A stretch of 64,000 nucleotides of DNA from Alnus glutinosa (lineage: Eukaryota; Streptophyta; Magnoliopsida; Fagales; Betulaceae): the NCBI RefSeq assembly GCF_958979055.1, contig NC_084889.1, forward strand, positions 1,984,001 through 2,048,000, read 5' to 3'. A program made the translations under genes and the position numbers. Positions 10,984-22,037 of the stretch are shown one piece after another (position 1 is the stretch's first letter; every line of letters begins with the position of its first letter). The notes beneath the pieces were generated by a model, which saw only the letters and a program-made list of their open reading frames with translations, had not been told where the DNA came from and did no database searches.

Positions 10984-13227
10984 AACAAACAAAAAGAAAG
11001 AGTAGCGTGATTGTAAATTTACACAACCAAAAGGGTTGATTTTTTATTTTTTTTTTGGGGTGGGCCGGGGAGGGGTCATAAGTGCATTCCAAATGAAATA
11101 CGACGCTCTGCTCACCGCGTATGCTTGTAAGCTAGCTGTAATTTGTAAAAACCTTCCTAATTTGACAAATTTGTGTTCCCTGTTTGCGGGAGTCCGAAGC
11201 CGAAGGAATTTAATTCAAAGAAAAAAAATAAAATAAAATAAAAAATAAAAAATAAAAAATGGAAACCCGACTTTGTCATGGTAGATTCTTCGTGTGCGGA
11301 AGCTCGATCAATTCGTATTTCATGCACCAAATGGTCTAAATACATAAAGAACAGCGTCCGAGGCAAAATGAGATTTAGCTCATTTATTACATAATCTAGA
11401 AGATATTGTAGCACGGGTAAAAAAAAAAAAAAAAAAAAAATAGAAGATTTGTAGCAGAAATTATATGATTTTGTTTTTTCTTTTTAATGGATGACATGGC
11501 ATTTGCTGAGGTAACATCGGTATTGAGATTTTTAAATACCGATGTGTTAAATGAGAAACACACGGCAGATGACAAACCGATTGCCTTTGATGTTCAAGTG
11601 ATAGATGAATCTAATTAAAACCTACAAAAAATTTAGAAATAATTTTACTTAAGGGTACCAAACTTTCATATTTTTTGACAGATGTATCTGAACTTCAAAA
11701 CGTCTCAATTTAAGGTATTTATTTTTTAAAAAGTCTCAATTAGGAGTTCTCTGTTAAGATTTTCCGTTAAATCTTATCAAAATTTTCAAAATACCATTTT
11801 TTTTAAGGAAAAAAGAAAGAAAGAAAGAAATGCTAGGATTTAGGTGTTGGTTAGAATTTAATAGAATTTATAAAAATATCCATGTATGAATCTTTGAAAA
11901 AATTTATAATTTTATTTTTAAAAAATAAACATATGGGTATTTTAAAATTTTGATAGGATTTAATTAAATAGAGTTAATATGTGTATTTTTCCGTATAAAT
12001 ATTTGTGTGTATATCTGTGCAATATTGTTATGTCATCATTTCAGTTGCATATATTATCCCAAGGAGTAATGCTACAATCTTCCTTTGTGTCCTGGCATGG
12101 CTTTTACTTCCTTATCCACGTTCAAATGCTGCGTCTGTTGAGGTTGTTTTTGAGACTTCATCTGTTGGTCGACCTCTTCAATATGCACGTGTGATTGAGA
12201 ATTTGAGTCTTGGTCTACTCTAAGCATGCAAGAAAAAAACCAAAACATTAGACTAGCATTGGGCCTAAAAGACCCAAGTGCTGTCTTTTCCTCTGTCTGC
12301 ACTCGTAAAGAACAAAAAAACATTAAAGTACTCTCGTTATATATGTAGGGTTCTTTTCTTGGGGTTTCAAGCTCGGTTCTACGCTGCCGAGCGATAGAGA
12401 ATTACAACGAATGTATTTGAGAAAAGTCCGCATCCAGAGGCAATACAACCAAATCAGCAAGCACGAGCTATCTTATCTATGGGCAGGAAATTAATGCTAC
12501 TCATTTTTTAATATTTTGTGTTAATAAGAATTACTAATGTGACACTTAATTTTGAATTTTTATTGGTATTTAATTAAACAGATTATATTTTTAGGACAAA
12601 TGTTTATTACATTTCACCGATAAATATGTTTCTCAATTTTTTATTTTTTTATTTTTTTTACCAATTAATCTTAATTAATTGTCAAAAAGTTATTAACACT
12701 ATAGAAGCAACAAGAGAGCTCAAATCATTTCTTATCGCAAGGGCCAACAACTGTTTAATTGGGTACTTTGTTGGGAGTGTTCACTGTCCCCCTTTCTTCG
12801 GTCACCACCATGTCCAACTCATCCAAGGATAAATCCAAAAAGTCATCTCAAGATCAAACTCAACAACAAGAAGTGACCAACTGAACTACCCAAAGATAAA
12901 ACTGAAAAATAATATGCTTATAATTGAATTGGATTAGTTTAACTTCCAAGTATAAATAAATTATTAAGGTGATCGATCTGATCATATGAATAATAAGAAA
13001 AAACCCGTCTTCTGAATTCTATGTTTATCTAATAATAATGAGTATCAAATTTCAGGTAGGGTTCAATCCAAAGCAATCAATCAATCATTAGTGGACCGCA
13101 AGGGTGGTTCGTTAGTCTCTACGCTGGCCCAGCCACCAAGCCATGTGCTTCCTTGACAAGCAATTAATAGACGAGGAATATTGCTGTCTACCTTCGTCTC
13201 AGGCTATATTTTAAAAACTCCAAACCA

Positions 13228-13347
13228 GTTTACATAATTGTGATGAATTGTCAATTACCCACATGACCAGTAACGTCTCATTTTTGAAACTCTTTGGTGA
13301 ATATATGGTCATGTGGAATTGATAATTCATCCCAATTATGTAAATGA
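13228..13347. repeat. Short foldback repeat
   Basis: The left arm (tttacataattgtgatgaattgtcaat...cacatgacca) and the reverse complement of the right arm (tttacataattgggatgaattatcaat...cacatgacca) match over about 42 bp with a loop of about 40 nt. It could be a tiny MITE or form a hairpin if transcribed. There is no nearby gene on which it would obviously act. Confidence 0.55.
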
Positions 13348-13853
13348 GACTATGGTAATCCACTACAGAGTTTTTGCTATAGTTTTAACTGCGATCCCTT
13401 ACAATTATATGTAAGCTGTAAGCATATAAAGTCTAAATCTCACCTTAAAATATCCATAATGTAGAAAAGGCTTACTGGGCCCAACCGAAGGCCCATTTGC
13501 CCAGAAGCAGATCCGACCCAAGCCCAAGACTTGGACTCACCAAGCAACATACGCACTGGAACTCTCCGCTTGCATACGCCCCAAACGGAAAGGATAAAAA
13601 ATTTCTACAAACTGGTTTGTAAGAAATTTTATATAACATATATATAATATTGACATACATGTGTCTCTTAGCATGTGAGAATTACATGTTGTTTTAATAT
13701 CATGTGGTTCTCATATGATTTTTTAATAGCATTAATAAAAAAAAACATATGCTTTTCACATGTTTAAATGACACGTCACTCTTACTACAAATTAATTTGT
13801 AGAAAATTTATGTCGAAAAAGAAATGACTTGCATAAGAAATAAAAATCCTCCT

Positions 13854-15023
13854 AATTATTGACTTTTTTTTTTTTTTTTTTTTTGGATGAATCAAAGCTT
13901 TTATAACCAAACACAAAACAATTACACCTCAAGAAAAAGGAGAAGTCCCACAAAACACCTTACATCAAAACAACCAAAAAAACAAGCACCAACTGAGTCA
14001 AACTACAGCAAGGCTATAACATCCATAAAGCCGAAAGCTGCCTATCAAGAGGAGATCTCTTGAATTTTCGGGTCAACACCTTAGTCCTAACATCCCATTT
14101 GATCCGAGCAACCAAGGCTTCCTCTGTCAAGGGGGAATTTCCAAAACAAAACTCATTTTGCAACCTCCAAATGTGATAAACAGCTGCAGCCAAACCAAGC
14201 TTACAAAGAGTGGTGTGCAGCCCCTTACCCTTAAGACTACAAGCCCACAACACAATATCATCCCAGCTAACAATAGGACTAGGACTTGAGCAATCCGCCA
14301 TAAGGTTTCGCCAAATATGGCGACTAAAGCCACATTGGAAAAAAAGATGATCAATCGATTCTTGCACATGAAAACAGAACCTACATAAGGTATGCCCCAT
14401 AAATGCCCAGCCACACATTTTCTCCTTAGTCGCAATGGCCTGTCTAAAAACCAGCCACAATATGAAAGCATGTCGAGGAATAGCCATGGGATGCCATACA
14501 ACCTTCCACCAAGGGACCTAAGGAAACTTAGGTCTAAGAAAATGCCAAGTTTCTCCACAAGAGTAAACACCACTCTTGGACTTCCAAACAGCAACATCCG
14601 CTTCTCCAATTTTAACATCCGGAAGTCTAACCTGAATAGCCACCAGATCACCTGATCTAGCAGGGGGCCAATTCCAGGAACCTTCGTGTAGAACAGTGGA
14701 GACACAAGCATTCCGACTAAGGCCAGAATCATAAGCAGCCCGAAAACCATAATTATCAATCAGTCTACCATCCAGGTGCCATGCATCAAACCAAAGAGAA
14801 ATGTTATGGCCCGTTCCCACTTTGAAACTCAACAACTCCTTGGCAACTTCTCTAAGATGCAGAAGTTTTTTCCAGCTCCAAGAACAACTCTTAGGAACTG
14901 GAATTTGTCAAAAACTTCTACCTTTAAGCCAATTAGATTCCATCCAAGCAACCCAAAGAGACCCAGCTTGGGCAAACAAACTCCAGATATGATGGAGCAT
15001 AGTAGTTATAAAATTATTGACTT
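13854..15023 (-). mobile_element. 5'-truncated L1-type LINE with 12-bp TSD
   Basis: The target duplication aattattgactt is at 13854-13865 and 15012-15023. The T-run at about 13864-13884 is the poly-A tail of a minus-strand element. The body translates on the minus strand to the C-terminal zf-RVT/RNase H-proximal part of a plant L1 ORF2: an SLWFDAWHLDGRL-type block, PRHAFILWL, then CRFCFHVQESIDHLFFQC. Frames change along the way, so it is a dead copy. It shares PRHAFILWL, KEKxCGW and the 3' end (ttattcatccaa-type before the A-tail) with the LINE at 26480-27812, so both are one family. Confidence 0.88.
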
Positions 15024-17369
15024 ACCAATCAATAACTAAGGACAAAGTGCCACTATAAAATGTGAGAAAAATCAAAACTCAAAGTACATTTTATTGTTAC
15101 ACACTTTCTTAGTTGAATAGTTGCACTTTGTTTAAAGGACTACCTAGCTAGTCCACTTGTAGTTATAGTAGTACAGCCCATTCACTAGACTACCTCAAAA
15201 TTCACCCCTCCTTTTCTATTGTTTTTCTTAATTAATGCAATCTCACTTATATATGTATGTATGTATATATTTAAATTAAAAAAAAAACAGAAGTAATAAA
15301 TATGTAAGCATTGGTTTAGCTAAATTGTCCTTATGAAGAGAATGAAGGGGGAGAGTCAATTTGATTCCAAATCCAAAATGCTAGCAGACAAAGTAAGTGG
15401 GCTGCGAATCACCGGCAGCTTTTCACATCTTCCTCGCCGCACAATACGTGGCGCTTTCTCACATAGGTTTCGCTGCTTGTTTCTCCATCCTTACAAACGC
15501 CCAAATGACCGGAATACGAGACTCAGTTTTTAACTAAATACAAACAACAAAACCCTAATATATTAAACCTATCAAATTCTCACTTATTCCACCTCCCTTT
15601 TCTCTCTCTGCACTCAATAGTATTTTGTTTTCTCTCACCCTTTTTATATCCAGACAAAAACGTTACTGGAGCCTGGAGAAAGCAATAAATTGTACACTGT
15701 AAAAAGTTTCCCATTTTGCAAAAACGAACAAGGAGTAAACTCCATCTAACATTCAACCACTTTTAAACTGTTTAAAAGGTACATTTCTTGTGTTAATTAA
15801 ACTATAGATCGATGAATCTTGCAGTTGATGGTATTGTCAATCTTGAGCAACGGACACCTGCAAAAATCAGTAAGATCGATTGGAGACGTGTGAGGGATCG
15901 ATGTCGGCCTGAGAAATCTTCGATGCTTTAAGTTCGGAAAAAAATTGTTACAAGAATTGTACATAGTGAAAATGATCATACTAATGTACCTAAATTAGTT
16001 GCATGTTGTCTTCCCTTATGTGAAATGCCTATTAATGGGGTATGGTCTTGGTCAGGTGCTGCATACTGATAGGGTATGGCCATGGCTGAGCATCACTTCG
16101 ATTCTTCGCCTGCTGGCAAGCTACGGCTGCTATCTCCTGCTCCACGTTTTGAATTGTAATTAAAGCAGCTGTTGTACTAGCACGTTAGTTCTTATGGCCC
16201 GATCTGGGCTCGTGGTTTGAAAATGATTACACTGGTCCAAGCTGCGAGTTCTCGGGTCTTCATTTTCAACCCGGGCTGGCCCGGAGATATTTTGTTTATC
16301 AAATCCTCTTGGTCCTCTTCTAAACAGAAGTACCCCACTTCATGAAATAACTAAGAATCAGTATCTTCACCATACTCTCTCTGCACCATTTTTTTAATGT
16401 GTTAATAAGCTAAGAAATTAAGCCTCCACTTATTGGAGTTAATTGATCTATTTTAAGCACACGAGTAAAGCTTAGCTAGTTGAATTCCGTCCTCATCAAC
16501 GTGAGCAATTTTAAGGGCGGAGAGAGAGAGAGAGAGAGATGTCTAAATCAACTATTCTATTATTACGAGTCAACGAAACTTACTATTTAAGTCCATATAT
16601 GTGAAGGCAGCGCAGGGATGGTCAGATCAACGTGGATCAGCATATGGGATGTTTCAATTAGTTTTTGCTAGCTTTGAAAGACGAGAGAGAAGGTGTGAAC
16701 AGTCACATTTACTAGTTTCGGAAAGTAAAATCAACAAATTTCTCGTATAATTAACTTGAAGAGATACCAAAGCTACTGCACATTCAATAAGTTCAGAATT
16801 CTGCTGATCATATTCATATATACTTGAGAATAGCAATATATATAAATCTTTGGCCACGAATCTTGCACTTGTCATTCAAACTGGTATAAACAATATAATA
16901 TATTACTACCAATCAAATAACAAGATCAACAACAAGAAATACAGGCGCAGGAGCAGTGATAAAAACAACTTCTTTGTGCTGTTGCAGTGAAAAGATATGA
17001 ATCTCTGCTTCTAATTTTACTGTCTGCTACTCTTCCTGTTCTCAAGAGAAAAGCTAAACCAAAAAGGATCTAAAGCAAGTACATACAGAGATTCTAGCAA
17101 TAGAAAGTACCATTGTGGTCACTGTAAAGTTAGACTCTCCACTACTATACATATCATCATCGTCCATTTTCTTGGATATCCTCCTCCTCCATTCAAAAGA
17201 TCAAAGGAATTAAAATACCAAAATACCCCCGGTTTTCCCCCATAAACTACGAAACCATCAAACTACTTGCACAAAAATGGTGAGAAAAACGAGGGTATTT
17301 TGGATGACATTCAACAAAATCTCTTTTTTTTTAAAAAAAAAAAAACAGAGAGTGAAGACGAAAATTCTA
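15024..17369. other. Intergenic; CLE downstream region
   Basis: No gene is supported in 2.3 kb. The ORF at 15333-15533 (66 aa, basic) and a 41-codon ORF starting at 15811 (MNLAVDGIVN...) are free-standing, have no known domain and may be chance. A short GA run lies at 16519-16538. 16900-17369 is AT-rich and probably includes the CLE 3'UTR. Confidence 0.35.
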
Positions 17370-17681
17370 CTAGTTGTGGAGAGGATCTGGGCAACTGGGT
17401 ACTCTTCGTTTACTCTCCTCAAATCCACTGTCAGTTTTGTTGAGACCAAAAGGAGTTGCATTGAAATACTTGCGGAACAGCTCCTCCTTGCTTTTCTTAT
17501 CTATACTTCCCAGCTGGCGGCTTTCCTCTATGACGTTCGCCGGCATTCCATTTCCCGGCAGTATCCGAATTGCCCGGGCATGGCATGGGTACTCACAACA
17601 GACCCAAATCTGTAACACCGAGACGATCAACAGCACCGCCGTAGTAGAGGACATGAGTCTCCTGCTGCCAGCAAAAGACAT
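17370..17681 (-). CDS. CLE signalling-peptide precursor (CLE43-like)
   Basis: A secreted pre-propeptide of the CLAVATA3/ESR-related family. The mature 12-13 aa peptide acts outside the cell on LRR receptor kinases to set stem-cell or vascular cell fate. The intronless ORF of 103 aa is a usual CLE length. A hydrophobic signal peptide lies near residues 12-35 (TTAVLLIVSVLQIWVCCEY). A variable, charged middle contains the family-typical ELFRKYFN. The CLE box RRVPSCPDPLHN occupies the last 12 residues, as expected. Position 6 of the box is Cys; most CLEs have Gly, while Arabidopsis CLE43 (RRIPSSPDRLHN from memory) has Ser, so this looks CLE43-like. Met10 is an alternative start that keeps the signal peptide. 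The family is certain, the subgroup inferred. Confidence 0.9.
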   Translation of the reverse strand: MSFAGSRRLMSSTTAVLLIVSVLQIWVCCEYPCHARAIRILPGNGMPANVIEESRQLGSIDKKSKEELFRKYFNATPFGLNKTDSGFEESKRRVPSCPDPLHN

Positions 17682-18011
17682 TGCAAGGAGACGCGCATAA
17701 ACCTATCAAAAGAGCCTTTTTCTTTTCTTCAAATGCCTTTGATGCCCTCTTCTCAAGAGATTTCGCTGGCGGTCTTGACAAAATGAGGCTTCAGGCTGTT
17801 TACCGTGTTTATCTCTCTCCCTCTCTCTCCAAGCTATGACTTATGAGAGCAAACAAGTGACGGCTATCATGGGCATGGGGAGAGAGTGTGATAGATGGAG
17901 CCCCAGACCCCACACTGTGGCCCACGTGATTACAATCGACAAAGTTGCTGTCTAAGTTACACATTTACTCAAATGTAATTACATCTTATTGCAGTTTTTG
18001 TGTTTTTTCTT

Positions 18012-18046
<35 letters not shown>

Positions 18047-20789
18047 GGGAAGCAAAATGTTTTGTATATTTAATGCATCTTTTATCTATACTACAGTTGG
18101 ATATAATATTAATTAATATTTTTTTTTTTGCTTTTTTTTTTTTTAAAACCAATGCAAATGAAATCTGTTGATAAGAAATACAAACTAATAAATAACACTA
18201 TCAATGTAAAGGCACGGTTGGCTTATTGCCTAGAAAAATTAGGCCGACGTCGCACCCTAGTGAAATAAGGTTTCAAATAACATTAGTATAATTAAGTTTT
18301 TATTAATTAATATAAAAAAAAATTAGAGTATATGTGTTGTATTATTTTCAATTGTTCATATTTAATTTCATTCTCTCTTTCTTATTGAGAACTTTATATT
18401 AATTTGAACCATTGAAAAAACTTCAATTGATATGTTGTAATATTTTTTTTTTAGTACTTAAGCCAAATCGAAAAAAAATAATTTCAACAAATTGAATCTT
18501 AAGATATTGAAAAGTCACATCAATAACACTAGTTTTGAAGCAATAACTAAACTCATAATTTCTCCAGGACTTAAAACCAGCATGTAAGTTAAATTCGTTC
18601 ATTAAATAATGTTTAGAATAAAGTAAATTTCATTTTGTGCAAATTAAATTACTTGTAAATAAAAAATAAAAAATTATATGTAGCTCAACACACAATATGT
18701 CATCCTTTAAAATTTGAAGTCTTGCAACATAGATGAATTCAACATGTCATTTGGAAAAAAAAAATTCAAGGCAAAAAGCCGGAAGAACAATTTTTAAATA
18801 AAAAATATATATAAAGTAAAAAATTAATATAAATATTTAAATAGATGAAATGCATCACTTAAATTTATAACTTTAGGTCTCAAATTCTATTGAGTCGGCA
18901 TTGTGTAAATGAATATGGTCCTTTTTTGGACAATATAACATACATATTTACCATGTGACAATTAAATGACTCATACTCATTTCATTTGAAATGAAAAAAT
19001 GATCCTAATCCCAATGTAAAACTCGACCGCTACTATATGTTTTTATATGCTAGAACAATTGACTATGTGTCGAGATAATGATCATAAACGTTTGAAATGA
19101 GAGGAGAAATTAGCAAAAGAGCTTGTTAGAACGAGCCCACAATAGATAACTTCAATACTTAAGTCAATATGAATCAAAGAAAATGACAGTTAGGAAAGTA
19201 AGATAAAGGTCAAAAGGAATGAGACAAAATTCATTTTTTACCCAATGTCTACCTTTTTTATAACAAATTTTGCCATAATCGTCTGTCACGGCTTTCATTA
19301 GAGATTTTCCTAGTGCAAATATTTTACACGCCCCACGATCCCCTTCATATATTTTGCCTCATGCCAAGAGTCGTGGGGACGATATTGACGTGGCTTAGGA
19401 AGAATTCAGTGGAGCTGTTTAGATGCTCTTGTCTTGGTAGGTTGATGGATTGAGCAAAATTACCATTTCTCTTAAAATTTTAATTTAATAGAAAATATTA
19501 ATTAAATCATTTAATTATTACTTTAATAAATGACCAAAGTCCACATTCCCTACATTATATAGTACTAAATTATGAATTTGTAGGTTTCTTAAAATAATTT
19601 TTTGATAAGATTCTTAAAATTTTAAAATTATTTTTAATAAAATAACTTAAAATCTTTAAAATTTGAGCATTTATTACCTTTAGAAGGTTATTGATTAATG
19701 TTAAAATAATAAACATAAATTTGAATTTTTTTAATAAAATTAGCCTTGGGACCTATAGAACCCCTAACTAAGCTTGAAGAGCATTGTCTCTACTTTGGCC
19801 CCTTGGTTTCTGTGGAGTTACTGAACTGCCATTGCCTACGAAACACAAGCACGAGCTTCTTCATGTCTTTTTTAATTTTTTGAAGAAAGCTTCTTCATGT
19901 CGGTGACACGGTTAAGGAGGTGGGGGAAGGAAAATCAACGCGCCTCGTACGCGAGTCTAGGATTATCTTATCTGCCTTTGAGAGGACTGAGGTGTATTCC
20001 TTGAATTTATTAACAAAGGACGCGGGCCCACCCAGCAAAGATGGTCAAAACAACGCGCCAATGGCATGTGTGGACTAACATGCAATGTCCGGCTTTTGAA
20101 TTAATTAAGATTAAGACATGAAAGGGAAACAAACAGGGGATGGCCGAGGAGGCCGGCCGGGAATCTCGCGCCGGTGTTGGACACGTTGTGCATGTTGACG
20201 TCCGTAACAGGGAAACGTATATATATGAAGCAACCCGTACGATATAGGTATCTATTTTTGGATGCAGTCTGAAAGAGTTGTGATTTTCTAATGCCTAATC
20301 TTTAATTAATAATTTTAATATAATGGGAGGCCATTGACCGAGTTCGAGTTCCAAAATTCAAATCATTGGTGTGAATTTGTGAGAGCCATTGCATGTGTAA
20401 TTCTTTGATGGGCATCTATGATACTTATTCAAAGGCATGTTCATGGGATGGAAGGACAAATCCTTAATAGAAAATTTTTATATACTATATTTTATTTTAT
20501 TGATTTGGTATTGTTAATCAGTAATTATATTTTATTTTTTAAAATAAAGATTGATATAAGGGTTGATTTATGATTGGTAGCGTCGTATAATAAAAATAGT
20601 ATGACATAAACGTAAGGGATCTTTTCTGGTTGATGAAAAGGATTAATTAATATATTTAAAGAGAGTTTGAGGTTGTTAGATGACACTTATTCGAAGGCAT
20701 GATGGGATAGATAGATTTTTAAAGTAATGTGGCATAAACGTGGGATCCTTTTTGGTTGGTGAAAAGGAAAAACATTCAAGCAGTTTATA
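17682..20789. other. CLE upstream region and gene-free AT-rich DNA
   Basis: No gene supported. 17700-17960 is the likely CLE promoter. A TA microsatellite is at 18012-18038. 18190-18910 is AT-rich and repeat-like. Around 20395-20460 versus 20670-20720, and 20600-20645 versus 20727-20770, there are imperfect direct repeats (ttattc-aaggcatg and cataaacgt-ggatc-ttt-tggttg-tgaaaagga), suggesting an old local duplication. Confidence 0.35.
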
Positions 20790-20796
20790 CATTAAC

Positions 20797-21470
20797 TTTT
20801 TTTTTAACAATCTCCATAAACCTTCATTGCATAAAAGAAACCTCAAAAGAGAATACAAGCTGAAATCACTGCCCGAAGGCAACCACAAGGCCGTAGGCCA
20901 AAGCAGTAAATGAAGCTAAAGAAACTCCATCTACAAAGTCCGAAAAATCCAAACTTGAAGCAGCTACCCAAAGGGTAGACTGTAAACAAAGAAACGGATG
21001 TACAAATACAAACAGAAGAAACCAAAAAACAGCACCATGAGAACCGCCACCGGAGCACAGGCCATGAAAAGCACGCACCTACTCCGGGAACCCTTCCAGC
21101 ATCGAACGACGTCCAAAAGCCCGGATCGACACAAAACGAAGCCGGATATGCAAACCGTGACCCACACGCGCTAATCTAGGGAGGACACTCCCCTACGCGT
21201 GCTGGCCACGCGCTAATCTAGGGAGGACACTCCCCTGCGCGTGCTGGCCACGCGCCGCTCCAGGAAGGAACTGTACAGCTCCATCGAGTGACTACCGAAA
21301 CCAGATGAGGCCGACGACCACAAAATAAGAGCTCCTGTCAACGAACACCCAGCCGAGGCTTATAGATCTAGAATTAAAGCACAACTCCACCGGAGACCAC
21401 CGACATCCGCCATTCCCACAGGCCAGAACCTGGATCCTTCTGCTTGCACCAATAAACAACAAAACAACAA
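20797..21470 (-). mobile_element. Probable LINE 3' end or LINE-derived segment, minus strand
   Basis: A T-run at 20797-20805 looks like the A-tail of a minus-strand retroposon. The following 650 bp is G/T-rich on the minus strand, like the insertions at 6154-7092 and 48965-49982, and has no protein domain. It includes a 42-bp tandem duplication (listed separately). No target duplication could be found, so the 5' boundary is approximate. Confidence 0.4.
21165..21256. repeat. 42-bp GC-rich tandem repeat, two copies plus 8 bp
   Basis: Units at 21165-21206 and 21207-21248 (both start cacgcgctaatctaggg and end gtgctggc) differ at about one base; a third copy begins at 21249 (cacgcgcc) and is cut short. 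The unit is rich in CpG (cgcg) and contains the self-complementary stretch gggag...ctccc. Such 3'-end tandem repeats occur in LINE-derived sequence. Confidence 0.8.
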
Positions 21471-21719
21471 AGAAAAAAAAAATAAAAATAGTTATGCTTG
21501 TTGATGTGTTTTGAAAGGAATTTTTTATTTTTTAATTGAAAACGTATTTTGACGTGACATAAAGATAAAAATATATTTAAATGTTTTGTATTTAAAGTTT
21601 TACAAAACAAAGCAATTTACAATATAATTTTATTTTTGAATGATTCTGATTACTCAATTTATACAACATCATACATTTTTATAGATGAAGACTAATGAAA
21701 TTACTTGCTACTTCTATTG

Positions 21720-22037
21720 CTGGGTAAAAATTCGGAGCCGATTCTTGATTATTAGCTAAAATCGATAACCAACTTTAGAGTAGTTAGTTATTGAAAATTA
21801 CTAATCACTAATTGTTAAGTGATTTTCGGCCTTAACAATTAGTGATACATGTGTTTCAAGGTTAATTTCCAATTTACAAAGATGCCTAATACATATGCTC
21901 CATTTTTCGGTTTTTCGATTATAACCAGGTATATTAAAATGCTAAAACCGATAATCGATTCATGGTAGCCAGTTACCGGTTATTTCCAACCAGGTACCAA
22001 ACCAGTTTACTGGTTACCAGCCAGATTTACACCCCTA
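21720..22037. mobile_element. hAT-like MITE (…gatttacaccccta end)
   Basis: The right terminus, read inward on the minus strand, is taggggtgtaaatctggctgg, a form common among plant hAT-type MITEs. The interior is a run of ccggttat/aaccggt/accggtta variants, like the element at 32782-33568. The left end (tgctgggtaaaaattcgg) is degenerate. No clear 8-bp duplication is seen, so it is an old copy. Confidence 0.45.

Larger units (their letters stand above)
9526..13853. other. Long gene-free region with repeat fragments
   Basis: No gene supported over 4.3 kb. 9960-10560 differs in composition from its surroundings and may be an old LTR-type remnant (very tentative). 10615-10983 is a piece of a DNA transposon described separately. 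11050-12240 and 12620-12840 contain only short ORFs without domains. 12060-12085 (gagtaatgctacaat) resembles one end of the gagtaatgct MITE family. 13228-13347 is a short foldback listed separately. Confidence 0.4.

Noticed and set aside
15333-15533. Basic 66-codon ORF
   Set aside because: No family, signal peptide or promoter support; length is compatible with chance.
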